A stretch of DNA of 64,000 bases from Siphonodentalium dalli (lineage: Eukaryota > Mollusca > Scaphopoda > Gadilida > Siphonodentaliidae), in NCBI GenBank assembly GCA_032622095.1, contig CP136067.1, positions 79,760,705-79,824,704 of the forward strand, given 5' to 3'. The notes under the pieces are model-generated. The model ran no database searches and was not told the DNA's origin. It saw nothing but the letters and a program-made list of their open reading frames with translations. Positions 35,918 through 48,402 of the stretch are shown here, piece by piece. Made by a program: the position numbers and the translations under genes. Position 1 is the first letter of the stretch. The number at the start of each line of letters is the position of its first letter.

Positions 35918-36076
35918 ATATCTGGCTCTATTTCATTGAAGAAGAAAGGAGTCTCTTCATTGGTTCAGAAATGGCAAAAAGTTAAAAAGGAGGTCGAGCT
36001 TGAGGAAGAAATTGAGGAGAAAAGACAACAAGAAATACAATCGAAGTTAGAGGAATGGAAGAAGGACAATCCATGA
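35918..36076 (+). CDS. FNBP4: FNBP4-like terminal exon (conserved C-terminal helix, stop)
   Basis: It encodes 52 residues and TGA: ISGSISLKKKGVSSLVQKWQ, then KVKKEVELEEEIEEKRQQEI and QSKLEEWKKDNP. The block KKGVSSLVQKWQKVK is the most FNBP4-like part of the tail, and the heptad-like Glu/Lys/Leu pattern predicts a single charged helix or coiled coil. Phase 0 matches the exon ending at 32675. An open frame runs upstream to 35774, but using the earlier AG at 35852 puts the reading frame into a stop, so 35918 is the better start. Confidence 0.9.
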   Translation: MSGSISLKKKGVSSLVQKWQKVKKEVELEEEIEEKRQQEIQSKLEEWKKDNP

Positions 36077-36106
36077 ATGAATGTTTGAATTGTAGTAAAA
36101 TCTTAT

Positions 36107-36112
36107 AATAAA
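36107..36112 (+). promoter_or_regulatory. Poly(A) signal AATAAA
   Basis: AATAAA begins 30 bases after the stop of the last exon. If used, the 3' UTR would be unusually short, around 50 bases. This marks the end of the FNBP4-like gene. Confidence 0.65.
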
Positions 36113-38616
36113 TCCACCCATTGTTACATTCTTCCAAACAACTGGCGACCACTGGCCCCTGGGGGGGGGGGACAACTGGCGATCACAGGCCCCTGTGGGG
36201 GGATACCAGATATTCAAGAAATGACTGGAAGATCGATTGGTATCATTGGATTTTGACAGGCAGAGTACTTAAACAAAGTGTGTGCATTCACATGAACTTT
36301 TTTTATTTACTCTGCCAGTCAAAACCAAAGACTCCTACTAATCTTCAAGTTATTCCTTATAATCACATACCAGTACATTTTAATAGAACACTAATAATAG
36401 GATAACTTTTCAAAACTACCAAAACAATTGTAAGCAACATATTGTTCAAATTCCAACACAGTCTCCCAATAACAACATGCAGCGAGCACGTGCAAATGAC
36501 CGGCTTGAAGTGGCTTTTTATGAAGTGGTGGCTGCAGTTATTTATTGATGAACATCGGAAACGTTCATGTAAACTGTATGGCAATTTGTCCTGATTCTTA
36601 CGGGTGCTAATTTTGTGTGAATGTAGAGTGTATGTGATTGTACCATTATATACTATACCAGTGACAAGGTTCACAAGTCTGATTTTGGTAAAACACAGCA
36701 TCTGTCACATTCATCATCAATTCCCAAAACCGGCAATTTCAGTCACAATATTTTTCAATTTTCTTATTTGCCATGAAATTGTTTTTCTTTTGGTGTATAA
36801 TTTGATATTATCAAATGAACGGAATCCGAGATATCATAGCGAAACCTAGAGACACAAGTGGTCGTAAAATTGGGTGCCCAGTAAGTAGTGATTTTACATG
36901 GATACCAATTCAATTATATTGATCACAAATGCCAAACTTGCTAATTCTCAGAATGATATGTTGATTTTGCTTCAACTGAGTTATAGATCAAACAAAAGGA
37001 GATTTTATGGCCTATAAGATACACTGGGGATATTTCGGCTGAGTTGACCATTTTTAGAATTATTGAGAATATTAGGTGGACACCCAAATTGACAATTTTA
37101 TTGAATTATTGAGCATATTAGGCTGACACCCAGATTTACTCCAAAAATTCCAGTAGATTTTGCAAGTTTTGTAACTATTGGTAGCAACCTCAAAGGTTTT
37201 TGGAAAAGTTCATGTGATTGTTTAGATATTTATGTTTTTCAGAGCCAGAGATAACTACAAGGATATATGAAAGCAAAATATTTAAAAATTCCGAAAAAAA
37301 ATTGTGCAAATTTTTTAAGTTCGGGCTTTGAAACAAAATGTCTGTAAGGTTTGCGATTCATTGCGGGAGTAAGAAGAGCCCAAATTTCTTTGACATTACT
37401 TAAATCAGTGCCCATACAATCTAAAAAAAAATAGTAAGCAGTTTATCTCACCTGTGTTTTCTGCAAATTTTTTGACTATCAAAATTAGGTGACATAAAAC
37501 AAACCATTATTTCAGGAAGATGCAAATAAATATGAACAAATGGAATGTAAGAATACTTACAAAAGTAAATAGAATAACAGTTAGTTGTCATATATAGAAT
37601 GAAAAAGTTAATAATCCTGGTATAAAGTGAGTTTACAATAGAATAAACATTGCAATTTAACATGTGTCCAGATAGGCACTGGAAATGCGGAACCTAATCG
37701 AAACGAAATGGCACATAAAACTGCTAAGAAGTGATCTCATAGGAGCAGTTGAGCGGCAGTGATGTATTATACTATTAAAATGGTGGATCCATTGGCCTCG
37801 TTAGTGCAATTACTAATATAAGTGAACAGAATAATTTATTTTAACACTATCAAATTGTTGTGGGAAATGGATCGACAAATTAAGCCCTTATTAAATCTTT
37901 GTGGAATCAGTGGATACCAAAAATATCGCTCACCTGATGTTCGGGGACATTTATTGTAGCAGTGTCTGTGATGTTATTTCGCATTAGCAGACAAAAAAAC
38001 TCTCAATTGCACAGCTGAATTGCGTGGCATTTTTTTGCTCTTCTCAAGTGGTTTCTTAATTTGAATTTTCCGGTCATGACCAGTGACAATGAGTGAGTTC
38101 TTCTCAGAGTCACACGGATCTTGAGACACCCAAACACGTGACAGGTAAGAAGTTGATTGATTGGGTACAAACTATGGGCTATTCTATTCAGTCCATATAG
38201 TGATGGTTTATGAGGTCCCACATCCTCGATGGGCTTTCAAAGCCAATCGACAACGTGTCACCTCATAAAACATCCCTAGTTATAAAATGTCTTATATAAT
38301 TATAACGTTTGACATGAACAAACTTGTTTGCATAATATTATTTAGAATCTACGGATTCGATTACATACCTTACATGTATTAATAAGTTTCTTCAAATGGG
38401 GCTTGTAACGCGCTCCGTTGCCCCATGCATATACACCCAGATTCATGATGAAAACCTGAGACGTAGAAGTTGTAACTTATTCCAATGCATGGACCCAGTT
38501 TCATTTCGTTTGGGGCATGATACCGATTAAATAGTTCCTTTCCAAGATCGTATAATTTATACTATTAACACCTCTAATTTGGGGCACGTTGGAACATCCC
38601 ATGTGGTCCCCATATA
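36113..38616. other. Intergenic DNA, no recognised gene
   Basis: A poly-G flanked duplication lies at 36142-36200 (ggcgaccactggcccctg / ggcgatcacaggcccctg). A 30-bp near-duplicate (attgag.atattaggtgga / attgagcatattaggctga) lies at about 37060-37135. Short open frames at 36121, 36363 and 37448 carry no domain. Confidence 0.6.
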
Positions 38617-41600
38617 GTCCGGGAGCTAATAGGGGTACCCTTGCACCCCCCCTGGGACTTAACTTCCCCCCACTCATTTTTTTCCTTATTATGTCCTTCA
38701 ACTTTTAAGCAATGTTAACAAGAAAAAAAAGTGGCCGTGTAGACTCCAGACAATATGGCGTCCATCATGGCCGCCGTTTTTCAGACCATACCCTAAGTCA
38801 GTTTTATGCAAATTATAGCGAGAAAATCTAGTAAAATGTATACAAATGTATATATTTTCGTGAAGCTAAGACATAATGACACTTTTTTGGGCCAAAATTG
38901 AAACTCACCATCCAAGATGGCCGCCAAAATGGCCGCCGGAAGTTGAAAATAAGACATTTTTTCACAAATATCTTCTAGATCAATTCATGCTGTTTGGAAC
39001 TGGTTGAGTAATATGACATTATTTTGTATTTTGTATATCAACTAATCATTGGAGCAATTAAATATGCAAATAATGGGGCCCTAGCCCCTTCCGATCCCTC
39101 AAAAATTCGATTTTACAGAACGCGGTACAAAATTTTACAAAAAATCACAATTGGGATTCTAGTCACATTTCAACAAGAAATGAAAAGAACATTGTAATGT
39201 AAGTGAGGCATATCATTACCTATGAATATTCCAACTCTCTGGAACCAAAAATCTTACCTTGGCTCAAAATGGCTGCGAAAATGGCCGTCAAAATATGGAA
39301 AATGGTAAATATTGCCCCAGGGTGTCCTGCAATCGCTTACAAGTTGTGGTTGATATATACAATTGGCTAATCTGTATTCTATACATTGCATACTAACATG
39401 TCTGATGCACCACGGATCATTTTAACTATTGTCACCACTGACATCACCAGAAATATTGTATTTTTCTCTCACAATCTTGACATAAATATCGGCAAAAATT
39501 AACTTTTCAGGGTTCGACCATTTGTTCAATTAAAATGCAACTATCTTTGGTATCAAAGGTGTTTATTGTTTTGGTCTATCTTAAATGTGGCACACTACGG
39601 TGTTTATAGACTAAATTGCTCAAGATGGCTTCCAAAATGGCAACCAAATTTGTTAAAAGTTTACATATCCCGAACATTATTATCTGCGTTATCCGAAAAA
39701 GGTAGGAAATTGTGACTCACTTGGTTATTGTACGTGTTAGTTAATTAACTGACAACTACGTTCTATTATGTTTGTCCCAGTTCCGTGTGGGGCATGACAA
39801 ATTCATTTTAAAGTTGCAGTATGGAATTTTGCGGAGAACCTCTTTTATGATTCTGGCCATATTATTGAATGAAAATGGGCAGAACTTCGAGACGGAACTG
39901 AGATGAACCATGACATGTGGGTATTCTGACCCATTATGGTAAAAAAATTTCAACTGGATACAGGGTGGAAGCCAAGATGGCAGCCAGGGAGTTACTCTAT
40001 GATCATAGATGAGGATAATTGGTATACATGGAGTTATTGTATGGCCATGAATTATGTGGTATATAGGGTGTGCCCTGTTGGTAACGGTGGGACGTATATT
40101 TATATATGTTGTGGATGTGTTATCATTGGTGGTGTATGGGGAGTAGATGTATGATCATGGATGGCTTGTACGAGTATGGCAAGTATGGAACTTATGAGTG
40201 GTCGTATGTGCGGGTATTAGTATATCTGGAAGGGCTCACCATTGGTGATGTGCATATGTATATCTGGATTGACTCTATGGTCATGGGTATGGCGAATAGG
40301 TATACATGCAGTGGCTGTATGGTCCATGGTGAGGTGAATATGTATACAATGAGTGACTGTATGGTCGTGAATGTAGTGAATATGTATACATAGAGTGACT
40401 ATATGGTCATGTGTCGGGTGTAGGTGTATACCTGGTGTGCATGCATTGTGACTCGTGGCTGTATTGTCATTTGTGGTATGTACGGGTATAACCATGTATG
40501 GCTGTATGATCAGGTGTACGTGTATAAAGTGGGTAACTATGTTGTCATTTGTGTGGTGTTTATGTACATATGGAGTGACTGGTGTAATGGGTGTGTTGTA
40601 CATGTGTACCTTGGGTGGCTATCGCTTTCCACAATAACTCAAGGATATGTTAATCAATAGAGAGGTCATGTCAGAGAGTCATATCACGGAAAGCGATAGC
40701 CACCCATTATCACAAAGTCATTACATATATACATAAACACCACATACATACCAATATAGTGGCCCATTGTATACATGTACACCTGACCCATGACCACGGA
40801 TGACCATACAGCCATGCACCACAATGCAGGCACATCGGGTATACTCCTAAACATGACCCATAACCATATAGTCACTCCTTGTATACCCATTCATCTCACC
40901 ATTGGCCATAAGGTCATCCCCTGTATACATATTCTCCAAACGCATGTTCAAATAGACAATCAATATATATATATAAACACCACAACAATGACCATTCAGT
41001 CACTCTGGTATACATATGCACCTCACCAATTGCCATATAGCCACTTGCTTCATACACATACCCTCACCCATGTCACCTGGTATACTCCTTCACCTGACTT
41101 ATGGCCATATAGCCACCCCGTGTGTACCTATTCAAAACATTCATACATGATCATGGTCAATCCATACATATTCACCTCAACATTGGCCATGTCACTCCCT
41201 GTATCCCTATTTGTCACACCATAGCCGAATAGCCACTCAATATATACTAATACACCCCAGCCATGTCAGTATAGTCACTCCATGTATGCATATGCACCTC
41301 ATCCATGGCCATATAGCCACTCTCTATATACACATATCCCTCGCTCATGACAATAAAGCAACACATGTGTATACTGGTATAACCTACACATGACCATATC
41401 GCCACGAGTCACCAAAGAGAAACATCAGGTATACTCATATGCCTGACACATGGCCATGTAGTCACCCCTGTATAGGTGTTCATTACATTTATGATCATAC
41501 AGTTACTACTTGTATACCTACATGTACTCATCTCACCATTAACCATACAGTCACTACATGTATACCTATTCGACACACATAGTCATATAACCATTCAATA

Positions 41601-43742
41601 TACATATGCAGCCCACCCTAGACCATAGATTCACTCCAGGTATACATGTAAACCTCACTAATGGCCATTCAGCCCTTCCAGATATAAAAAACCCGCACAC
41701 ACGACCACTCAAACAATCCATACTTGCATATACACCTCACATGATAATTCAGCAATTCACTGTATAATCATACACGCCATCCATGATAATACAGCTAAGC
41801 CCTATACACCCACCAGTGGTAATACATACACGAGATATATAAATATACATCCCACCCGTTACCACAAGGGCACTCCCTATATACCCACACGCTCAATAAT
41901 GTCCAACCAGCTTACTCCAGGTATTCATATTCAATCATGACCGTACAGTCACTCCACGTATACCTATACACATTACCCGTAACCATAAAATCACTCCCTA
42001 TTTATCCACACACCCCATCCATGATCATAAAGACAACACATGTTCATCCCACCATGACCTTACAGTCACTCCATATATACATACTCAACACATAGATGAC
42101 CATGTAGCTATATCCATACAGGCACACCAATGACCATACAGGCACACCGGGCGCACCCGTACTGGATATACACAATCATACACCATACAGTCACTCCATG
42201 CATACCGATTCACCTCACACCTGACCATGATCTCTCCCTGTATACCTAGATGCACCTTACCATGGACAACCCACTCATAACCATATACTCACTCATTGTA
42301 TACCTACTCACATCAGTCATGACATACAATAACTCCCTGTATACCTATTCACCTCACATATGATCATAGAGTAACTCCCTGACTACGATCTTGGCATCCA
42401 CACTGTATCCTGTTGACATTTATTTTATCATAATGGACCAGAATAGCCAAAGATTATGGTCCATCTCAGTTCTGTCTCAAAGTTCTGCCCATTTCCTTTC
42501 GATAAATATGGCCAAAATCACAAAAGAGGTTCTCGGCAAAATTACATACTTTAAAATGAATTTGTCATGCCCCATACGGAACTGGGACAACCAGAATAGA
42601 ACATGTAGTTGTCAGTTAATTAACTAACACGTATAATAACCAAGTGGGTCACAATTTGCTACCTTTTCGGATAATGCAGCGAATGTTCGGGATATATGTA
42701 AAAAATTTACATTTTACAAATTTGGTTGCCATTTTGGAAGCTATTTGGTCTATAAAGACCGTAGTGTGACACATTTTAAATAGACCAAAACAATAAACAC
42801 CTTTGATACCAAAGATAGTTATATTTTACCTGAAAAAATGGTCCAAACCTCAAAAGTGAATTTTTGCCAATATTTATGTCAAGTTTTTGAGAGAAAAGTC
42901 CAATATTTTTGACGATGTCAGTGGTGACATTAGTAACAATTAACCATGGTGCATCAGATATGTTAGTATTCAATGTATAGAATGCAGAATAGCCAATTTT
43001 ATACATCAACCACAACGTGTAAGCGATTGCAGGACACGCTGGTGTAATATTGACCATTTTCCATATTATGGCGGCCATATTGGCAGACATTTTGAGCCAA
43101 AGTAAGAATTTTGGTTCCAGTGATTTGGAATATTCATAGGTAATGATATGCCTCACTTATATTACAAAGTTCTGTTCATTTCTTGTTGAAATATGACTAG
43201 AATCCCAATTGTGATTTTTTGTGAAATTTTATACCGCATATTGTAAAATATATTTTTTGAGGGATCGGAAGGGGTTAGGACCCCAATAATTGCATATTTA
43301 ATTGCTCCAATGATCAGTTAATATACAAAACACAAAATAAAGTTGCATTGCTCAACTAGTTCCAAACAGCATGAATTGATCTAGAAGATATTTGTGAAAA
43401 AATGTCATATTTTCAACTTCCGGCGGCCATTTTGGCGGCCATCTTGGATGGTGAGTTTCAATTTCGGCCCAAAAAAGTGTCAATATGTCTTAGCTTCACG
43501 AAAATATATACATTTGTATACATTTTACAAGATTTTCCGCTATAATTTGCATAAAACTGACTTAGGGTCTGGTCTGAAAAACGGCGGCCATGATGGACGC
43601 CATATTGTCTGAAGTCTACACGGCCACTTTTTTTTCTTGTTAACATTGCTTAAAAGTTGAAGGACATAATAAGCAACAAAATGAGTGGGGTGAAGTTAAG
43701 TCCCAGGGGGGGGGGTGCAAGGGTACCCCTATTAGCTCCCGG
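38617..43742. repeat. Giant imperfect palindrome 1 (5.1 kb)
   Basis: Left 'agtccgggagctaatagggg' through 'gggtggctatcgctttcc' (38617-40630) returns as the reverse complement from 'ggaaagcgatagccaccc' to 'cccctattagctcccggact' (40688-43742). The spacer is 57 bp. Arms outside the central array are about 1.35 kb each and highly similar by eye; the central minisatellite is about 0.6 kb on the left and 1.7 kb on the right. Each arm repeats an AAGATGGC-type motif at ~354-bp spacing. It may be a long-TIR transposon with termini 'gggagctaataggggtaccc', but no target duplication was identified. Confidence 0.75.
39995..42380. repeat. ~42-bp minisatellite, orientation inverted at ~40659
   Basis: Right of 40706 the unit reads roughly tatacctattcacctcac + catgaccatacagtcactcc, about 40 diverged copies. 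Left of 40613 the reverse complement appears (gagtgactgtatggtcatg, gtgaatatgtatacat), about 15 copies. The orientation switch lies in the 57-bp spacer of the palindrome. Open frames across it (e.g. 40790-41224, His/Thr/Ile-rich) simply translate the repeat. Confidence 0.8.
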
Positions 43743-44770
43743 ACTAATAGTCCATTCAGGAAAAAACCTTAAAAATTTGGCATTCACCGAATATAACTAA
43801 CCATTATGGAAAAATTCGGATCGAATTATGGATTAATGCAGCTCAGTCAGGGACGTGGCTAGATGGTCTCCATTTGGGGGATGGGGTGTCCACCTTGTGA
43901 AATTCCAACGCACCCCCTTAAATCACACCAAACACACGTTTTGCATATTCCATTTGCACCCCTTGCATCTGAGCAAGCTATAGGCCTAATATCATATTCA
44001 TAAACCATGGTTCTGTATACCCGTTAGGCCTATCTAGTGGTCTAACTCCAGCAAATGCACACGGCTACGGACAAGAGACCAGGACACATCGGGCCGACCA
44101 TGGTTGTTCGGCCCGGTGTGAGCAAAATTTAAAAACTAAACAAAAAAATCGCAAAATCCTAGCATCTAGATTGGCCACAAGCTTCCCTGGTGTTGGAAAT
44201 TTCAAACCTCATACTCACCCTAAAGTTTGAAACTTTCCAACTGATGACCATTTTTGACTAAAATGTAGTAAAATGTTGTTTTCTTAAACTAAAATTAGTT
44301 TTTTATGCCCGGTGTGCGAAAATTTTGAAATATGAACAAGAAAATCGCAAAATCCTAGCATCTGGACTAGTCTCAAGCCCCTAGAGTTGGAAATTTCAAA
44401 CCTGATGTCCACCCCCACTTAGGTTTGAAAATTTCCAACTGATGACGATTCCAATGACAATTTTGACCAAAGGTAGGACAATATTGTTTTCTTAAATTAT
44501 CTAGCAGTTTTTGACAATTTCCAAATTATGGCCATTTCAGTCCAATTTTTATTACCAAAAGTAGGAAAATATGCGAATATTGGTCCAAAACAATAAATCC
44601 CCCCCCCCCAATAAATTGTTTGAAAGTCAAACTACAAGAACATTATCAACTTATCGTTGGTGTGAAATTTCCAACTAATGTTGTGTCAGGTATGAAATTT
44701 CAAACTTGAAAATTTTGACCAAAGTTGGGGGCGATACACCCGTCCACACCCCTGTCGCCACGTCCCTGGG
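43676..44770 (+). repeat. Block duplicated in direct orientation at 52110-52930
   Basis: 'atgagtggggtgaagttaag' with its G run, then 'agtggtctaactccag', 'caaatgcacac', 'ctacgg', 'agagaccaggacaca', 'catggttgttcggccc', 'ggaaatttcaaacct' and 'tgaaatttccaactaatg' occur in the same order at 52110-52930. Each copy directly follows the right end of a large AAGATGGC-motif region, so the terminus and its neighbour were duplicated together or belong to one larger element. Confidence 0.6.
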
Positions 44771-46196
44771 CTCAGTTGCTTGCAGTCATGTCCTGTACAT
44801 GATTTAAATACATTTCCGTTTATATATATGTAATTGTTCATATGGAAACAAATCGGTAGATTTATAACAGGGTACCACATCCCCTCTAAATTTAGCACCG
44901 CGACGTCATTTTGTGAGTGAAATGACGTTTTTATTGGATAAAAATTTTATGATTTCTCAGCCCTACTTTCTTGTTCAGACTCAGACTTAGGTTTGTTGTT
45001 TTTTATTAGCAATTTAATATAGTTCTTGGGATATATTTATATGGTTTAACCACTATTGTAGGCCTACATTAAGGGATTCGTGTTCAATATATAGTAAATG
45101 CTATTTGGTCCTTGTTTCAAATTACAAACTGGGGCATGTTGGAACAAGAATATTTTCAAATGCTTATTAATTTTAAAGTCTTTGACATAATATATAAGAA
45201 TAGACCAAAAGGAAATCGTCAATGGTCACATTTCCCTCTATGTGTGATAGAATAACATGCCCCGCTCTCCCCATATTAAAGGCCCACTTAATTTTCGAGT
45301 CACTGATTATTTTGTTATACGGTTTTAATAACACGTACACCCTTGAATCAGAATCAGACCAAACAAGTTTTGCACCCCTCAGTGCTCAGTCTTAATATCC
45401 TCAGTGCTCAGGCCTAATATTATCCTATATATTCATAAACCATGATTCTATATTGGTTCTACTATATATATACACGCAGCAAGTCCCTGGATATATGCAG
45501 CAAGTCCCCGGTAAACGCTGAGAAAAGTCCCTCTCGCCGAGGGTGGATTACGGCGGATTAGCCATGCGTGTTTACACAACGATATGTTTAATCAGTGGAG
45601 GTGCTGATTACAAAGGGCTTTAATCAAAGGGCTTTAATTTGATCGTAATACTGATAGATTATTGAAGGGAATTGGACTGAATTGTGGGACTGAATCATTG
45701 AATGATAAAATTAAGAGTTGGATTTTTTTTAGATGTTTTTATTGGTAAATGCAAACAAGTAACATGAGAATACTAGTAGAATAGCAACAAAAGAAAAATT
45801 ATAAGAGCACAGTTTTATAAATATACATATATATTTTGCAGTGAGCTGAAAGAAAAGTTTATTAGAATAAATTGTATATATATGTGGCCAGTAAGGAAGG
45901 GGAAAAACATGGTTATTGCTTTCAGTTTCATATTATATTTTCTCACATCAGTGAAAAAAACGCTCTTTATTAAAATCATAGCAGGAATAGACTAACAAAT
46001 AAATGCTAATTACTATTTATCACATAATTTGCCCATAAAAGCAGTTTCATAATTATCGATAAGAGACACGTTTAATATCAGCGCGTGCGATGACGTCACA
46101 TCGTTCTTCAAATGACTTGCGATCGCTGCAGTTTTTATCGTTGTTTTCGATGGATATTTCGCATTGCTTCGCGTTTATTTGATCATGTGATAAAAA
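44771..46196. other. Intergenic DNA, no recognised gene
   Basis: AT-rich, with an (AT)-rich patch at 45460 and the 'aacgctctttatt' string (minus AATAAAGAGCG) at 45960, a further copy of the transposon 3'-end repeat. A TGACGTCA site lies at about 46091. No coding was recognised. Confidence 0.5.
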
Positions 46197-46355
46197 GTAT
46201 CTCACACTCGTCCTATTTTACATGATACGTAATTTATCAACCTCGTCCACTAAATTCTATTTGAGCCTCGGTAAACCTCGGCTCAAATCGAATTTAGTGA
46301 ACTCGGTTGATAAATTCCGTATAAAATAGAAACTCATGTGAGATCCTCTATATAT
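46197..46355. mobile_element. Palindromic MITE (~160 bp)
   Basis: 'gtatctcacac' / 'catgtgagatc' outside, then 'cgtaatttatcaacc' / 'ggttgataaattccg' and 'cactaaattctatttgagcc' / 'ggctcaaatcgaatttagtg' inside, around a 9-base loop. It is a long, nearly continuous hairpin. The family is unknown; it resembles the one at 21718 in size and design but not in sequence. Confidence 0.65.
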
Positions 46356-46460
46356 AACATAGTTAATTATTTAATAATAATGATGTCAAATATTATTAGG
46401 TGTAAAATGTTCTCACATTATGATGTAAACGCTCTTTATTTATACCATATCAGGAATAAA

Positions 46461-46712
46461 CTAACTAGCAAATATTACTATTAACCTATTTAATGCTTTT
46501 AACACATCATATTCACCGTTGCTGTCGAAAGAACATGATTTGCAGTAAAACGTGATGTAACTCAAGTCTGCTGACCACATGTTGAAAACTTGTTTCTACA
46601 TCGGAACACATTGGTAATGTGTCCATTGTTTACAGCCAGTACATTCGATGCAATCTTTAAAACATCGAATACCACACACGCCACAAGGGTAACGAGGATC
46701 AGTAAGACGCAT
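46461..46712 (-). pseudogene. PHD-finger relic with one in-frame stop
   Basis: Minus-strand frame of 84 codons. YPCGVCGIRCFKDCIECTGC then KQWTHYQCVPM, a TAG, and downstream TFYCKSCSFDSNGEY. All eight C4HC3 ligands are present with PHD spacing: C10-C13, C24-C27, H32-C35, C57-C60, and Trp30 two residues before the His. The TAG is codon 39, in the loop between the third and last ligand pairs. A poly(A)-like AATAAAGAGCG follows within 30 bases of the terminal stop. PHD fingers of this 'YPCGVC' type are common in invertebrate transposon proteins; no polymerase or transposase was found beside it. It could be a young pseudogene or a stop caused by a single error. Confidence 0.7.
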
Positions 46713-47979
46713 TGTATAAATTCTAAGATTGGTTATGATTTCTGAAATCTTAGTTGCAGCTTATATACATCCCAAATGCCGGTATAATCCGATCAAAGTT
46801 GAATCAACGCTAATAACGAGATGTATTGTTTCGAATCAATGAATGTTATTGCTAGAATAACAACACCCATGCATATATATGTGCAGTAGATACTCGAGCT
46901 AGGATTCCTCTTATAACTGAGTTGAGGAATATTTACCCAAATCCAAGATGGCGGCCAAAATGGCCACTAAAAATAGAAAAATTGCCAAAAATCGCTGATT
47001 TTAACATCATTGAGCGAAAACTCTCCACTTGCTTACTATTGTGAGTCGGGAACACTTAGGCGAAGAACTGTCCTTGTTACATATCCAAATAAAACTCCCC
47101 CAAATCCAAAATGGCGCCCACAATGGCAAACAGATTTTGAAAAATCACTGAAATTCCCTCATTTTCACATCATTGGGCATTATTGTCAAGACAACTGCAC
47201 ACATGCTGACAGTTGAGTTGGAGATACTGAGGTGAGGTAATTACCTTGCATCCCATGCAAGAAATTGTTTTCGAAATTGAAGATGGCTGCCAAAATGGCG
47301 ACCGAAATTTGAAAATAAGCTCACATTCCTTTACTTCTTACGATGGGCTTTATTGTTATGTGAATTCTGCCCACAATTACATGTTCATATGGAACATTGA
47401 TATGAAGTATTCATTTGAGTTTGGCAAACTCTCAGTCAAGATGGCACCCAAACTGGCAGCCAGAAATTGAAAAGAAGTCAATATTATCACATACTAATTT
47501 CAACTTTTTGTAATAATATCGATATTTATGGATGAAACGGTACATAATATAAGCCATCTATTAGTTCCAACGTAAGTCGTAGCCTTCTGGAAGGATGTAG
47601 GTGCGCCGAATAGTCATATTATGACTTACAAGAATCAATACAACAGTACCTGAGCTTATTCTGATTTGCCACATTCAGCATTATCTGGACCAGTTTCCGT
47701 CTCTTCGTCAGTTTAATCTATCTCGCTCACACCAACACAGTATTTTACACTTTTTTGTAGAAGGATCCCACTAATCGGAATGTTTCAAACAATACATATG
47801 CCGGTATAATTCAGCTGCTGCATATATGGGATAATGAGCGTCATCTTGTGCGATAAACTAGAATGGTATACGGTCAAGGCGTATACTAGCTTTCAGAAGG
47901 ACCTCTCTATCTGCATATTGTCAGCTTTGGTGACCTAATGGGGATAACAACATGTACACCCAGTGATCTTCCCAGCCAG

Positions 47980-48402
47980 TCACTTCTCAATATTTGATTC
48001 ATCATTCACATACTCTTCTAATGCACTGACGTACCCGGACAACTTCTGTATATGTATATGGCTACGAATATTGAACGCCTGACATTTGACGGATGCCTTT
48101 CTGCTAAGGCGTAGAAGACCATAATGCATAATATACCCACACGTCTTGACAATGATCTCAAGAACAATCTTGTTGGCGTCCAGCAATCGTCTCACCGAAC
48201 AGATCCAAGCAGATAATAACAATACACACGATGCTAGTTTGTGGGCATGTGTCATGGTAGTGGAAATGAAATTGGACCATGACTGCACCGTATGTTTTAT
48301 ATTCAGACAGGATATCATGCGTGGCTTTGCTTTCCTTGTATGCTAAAATTTTATCTTCCCATCCGATTGGAAGCCGTTATTAATCAACTGGACCAGGCAT
48401 GT
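47980..48402 (-). pseudogene. Decayed frame in left arm of palindrome 2
   Basis: The minus-strand frame 48318-47980 (112 codons) contains THAHKLASCVLLLSAW and SGYVSALEEYVNDESNIEK and stops just before the conserved ACATGTTGTTATCCCC stretch. The mirror arm (next entry) has a related reading in a partly different frame. No domain was recognised. Related sequence in two places suggests a once-coding transposon gene, but the frame cannot be settled without homologues. Confidence 0.3.

Larger units (their letters stand above)
1..36112 (+). other. FNBP4: FNBP4-like gene, 3' part (span of exons and introns)
   Basis: This span is the C-terminal half of a formin-binding protein 4 homologue; the 5' exons lie before the window. 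Nine exons join with consistent phases (1,0,0,2,0,1,1,0) to give about 597 codons ending in TGA. Family knowledge: FNBP4 is a nuclear/cytoplasmic WW-domain scaffold that binds proline-rich formin sequences; human FNBP4 has two WW domains. The one here matches the second by its setting (helical block before it, proline run and charged C-terminus after it), so the first should be upstream. Introns are 6.2, 1.6, 1.4, 8.6, 3.4, 9.4, 0.3 and 3.2 kb and are mostly repeats. The gene assignment rests on domain order and recognisable C-terminal and WW sequence; exon borders are predictions without transcript support. Confidence 0.85.

Noticed and set aside
40790-41224. 144-codon frame rich in His, Thr and Ile
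   Set aside because: It is a translation of the 42-bp minisatellite; 42 is a multiple of three, so frames stay open by arithmetic.
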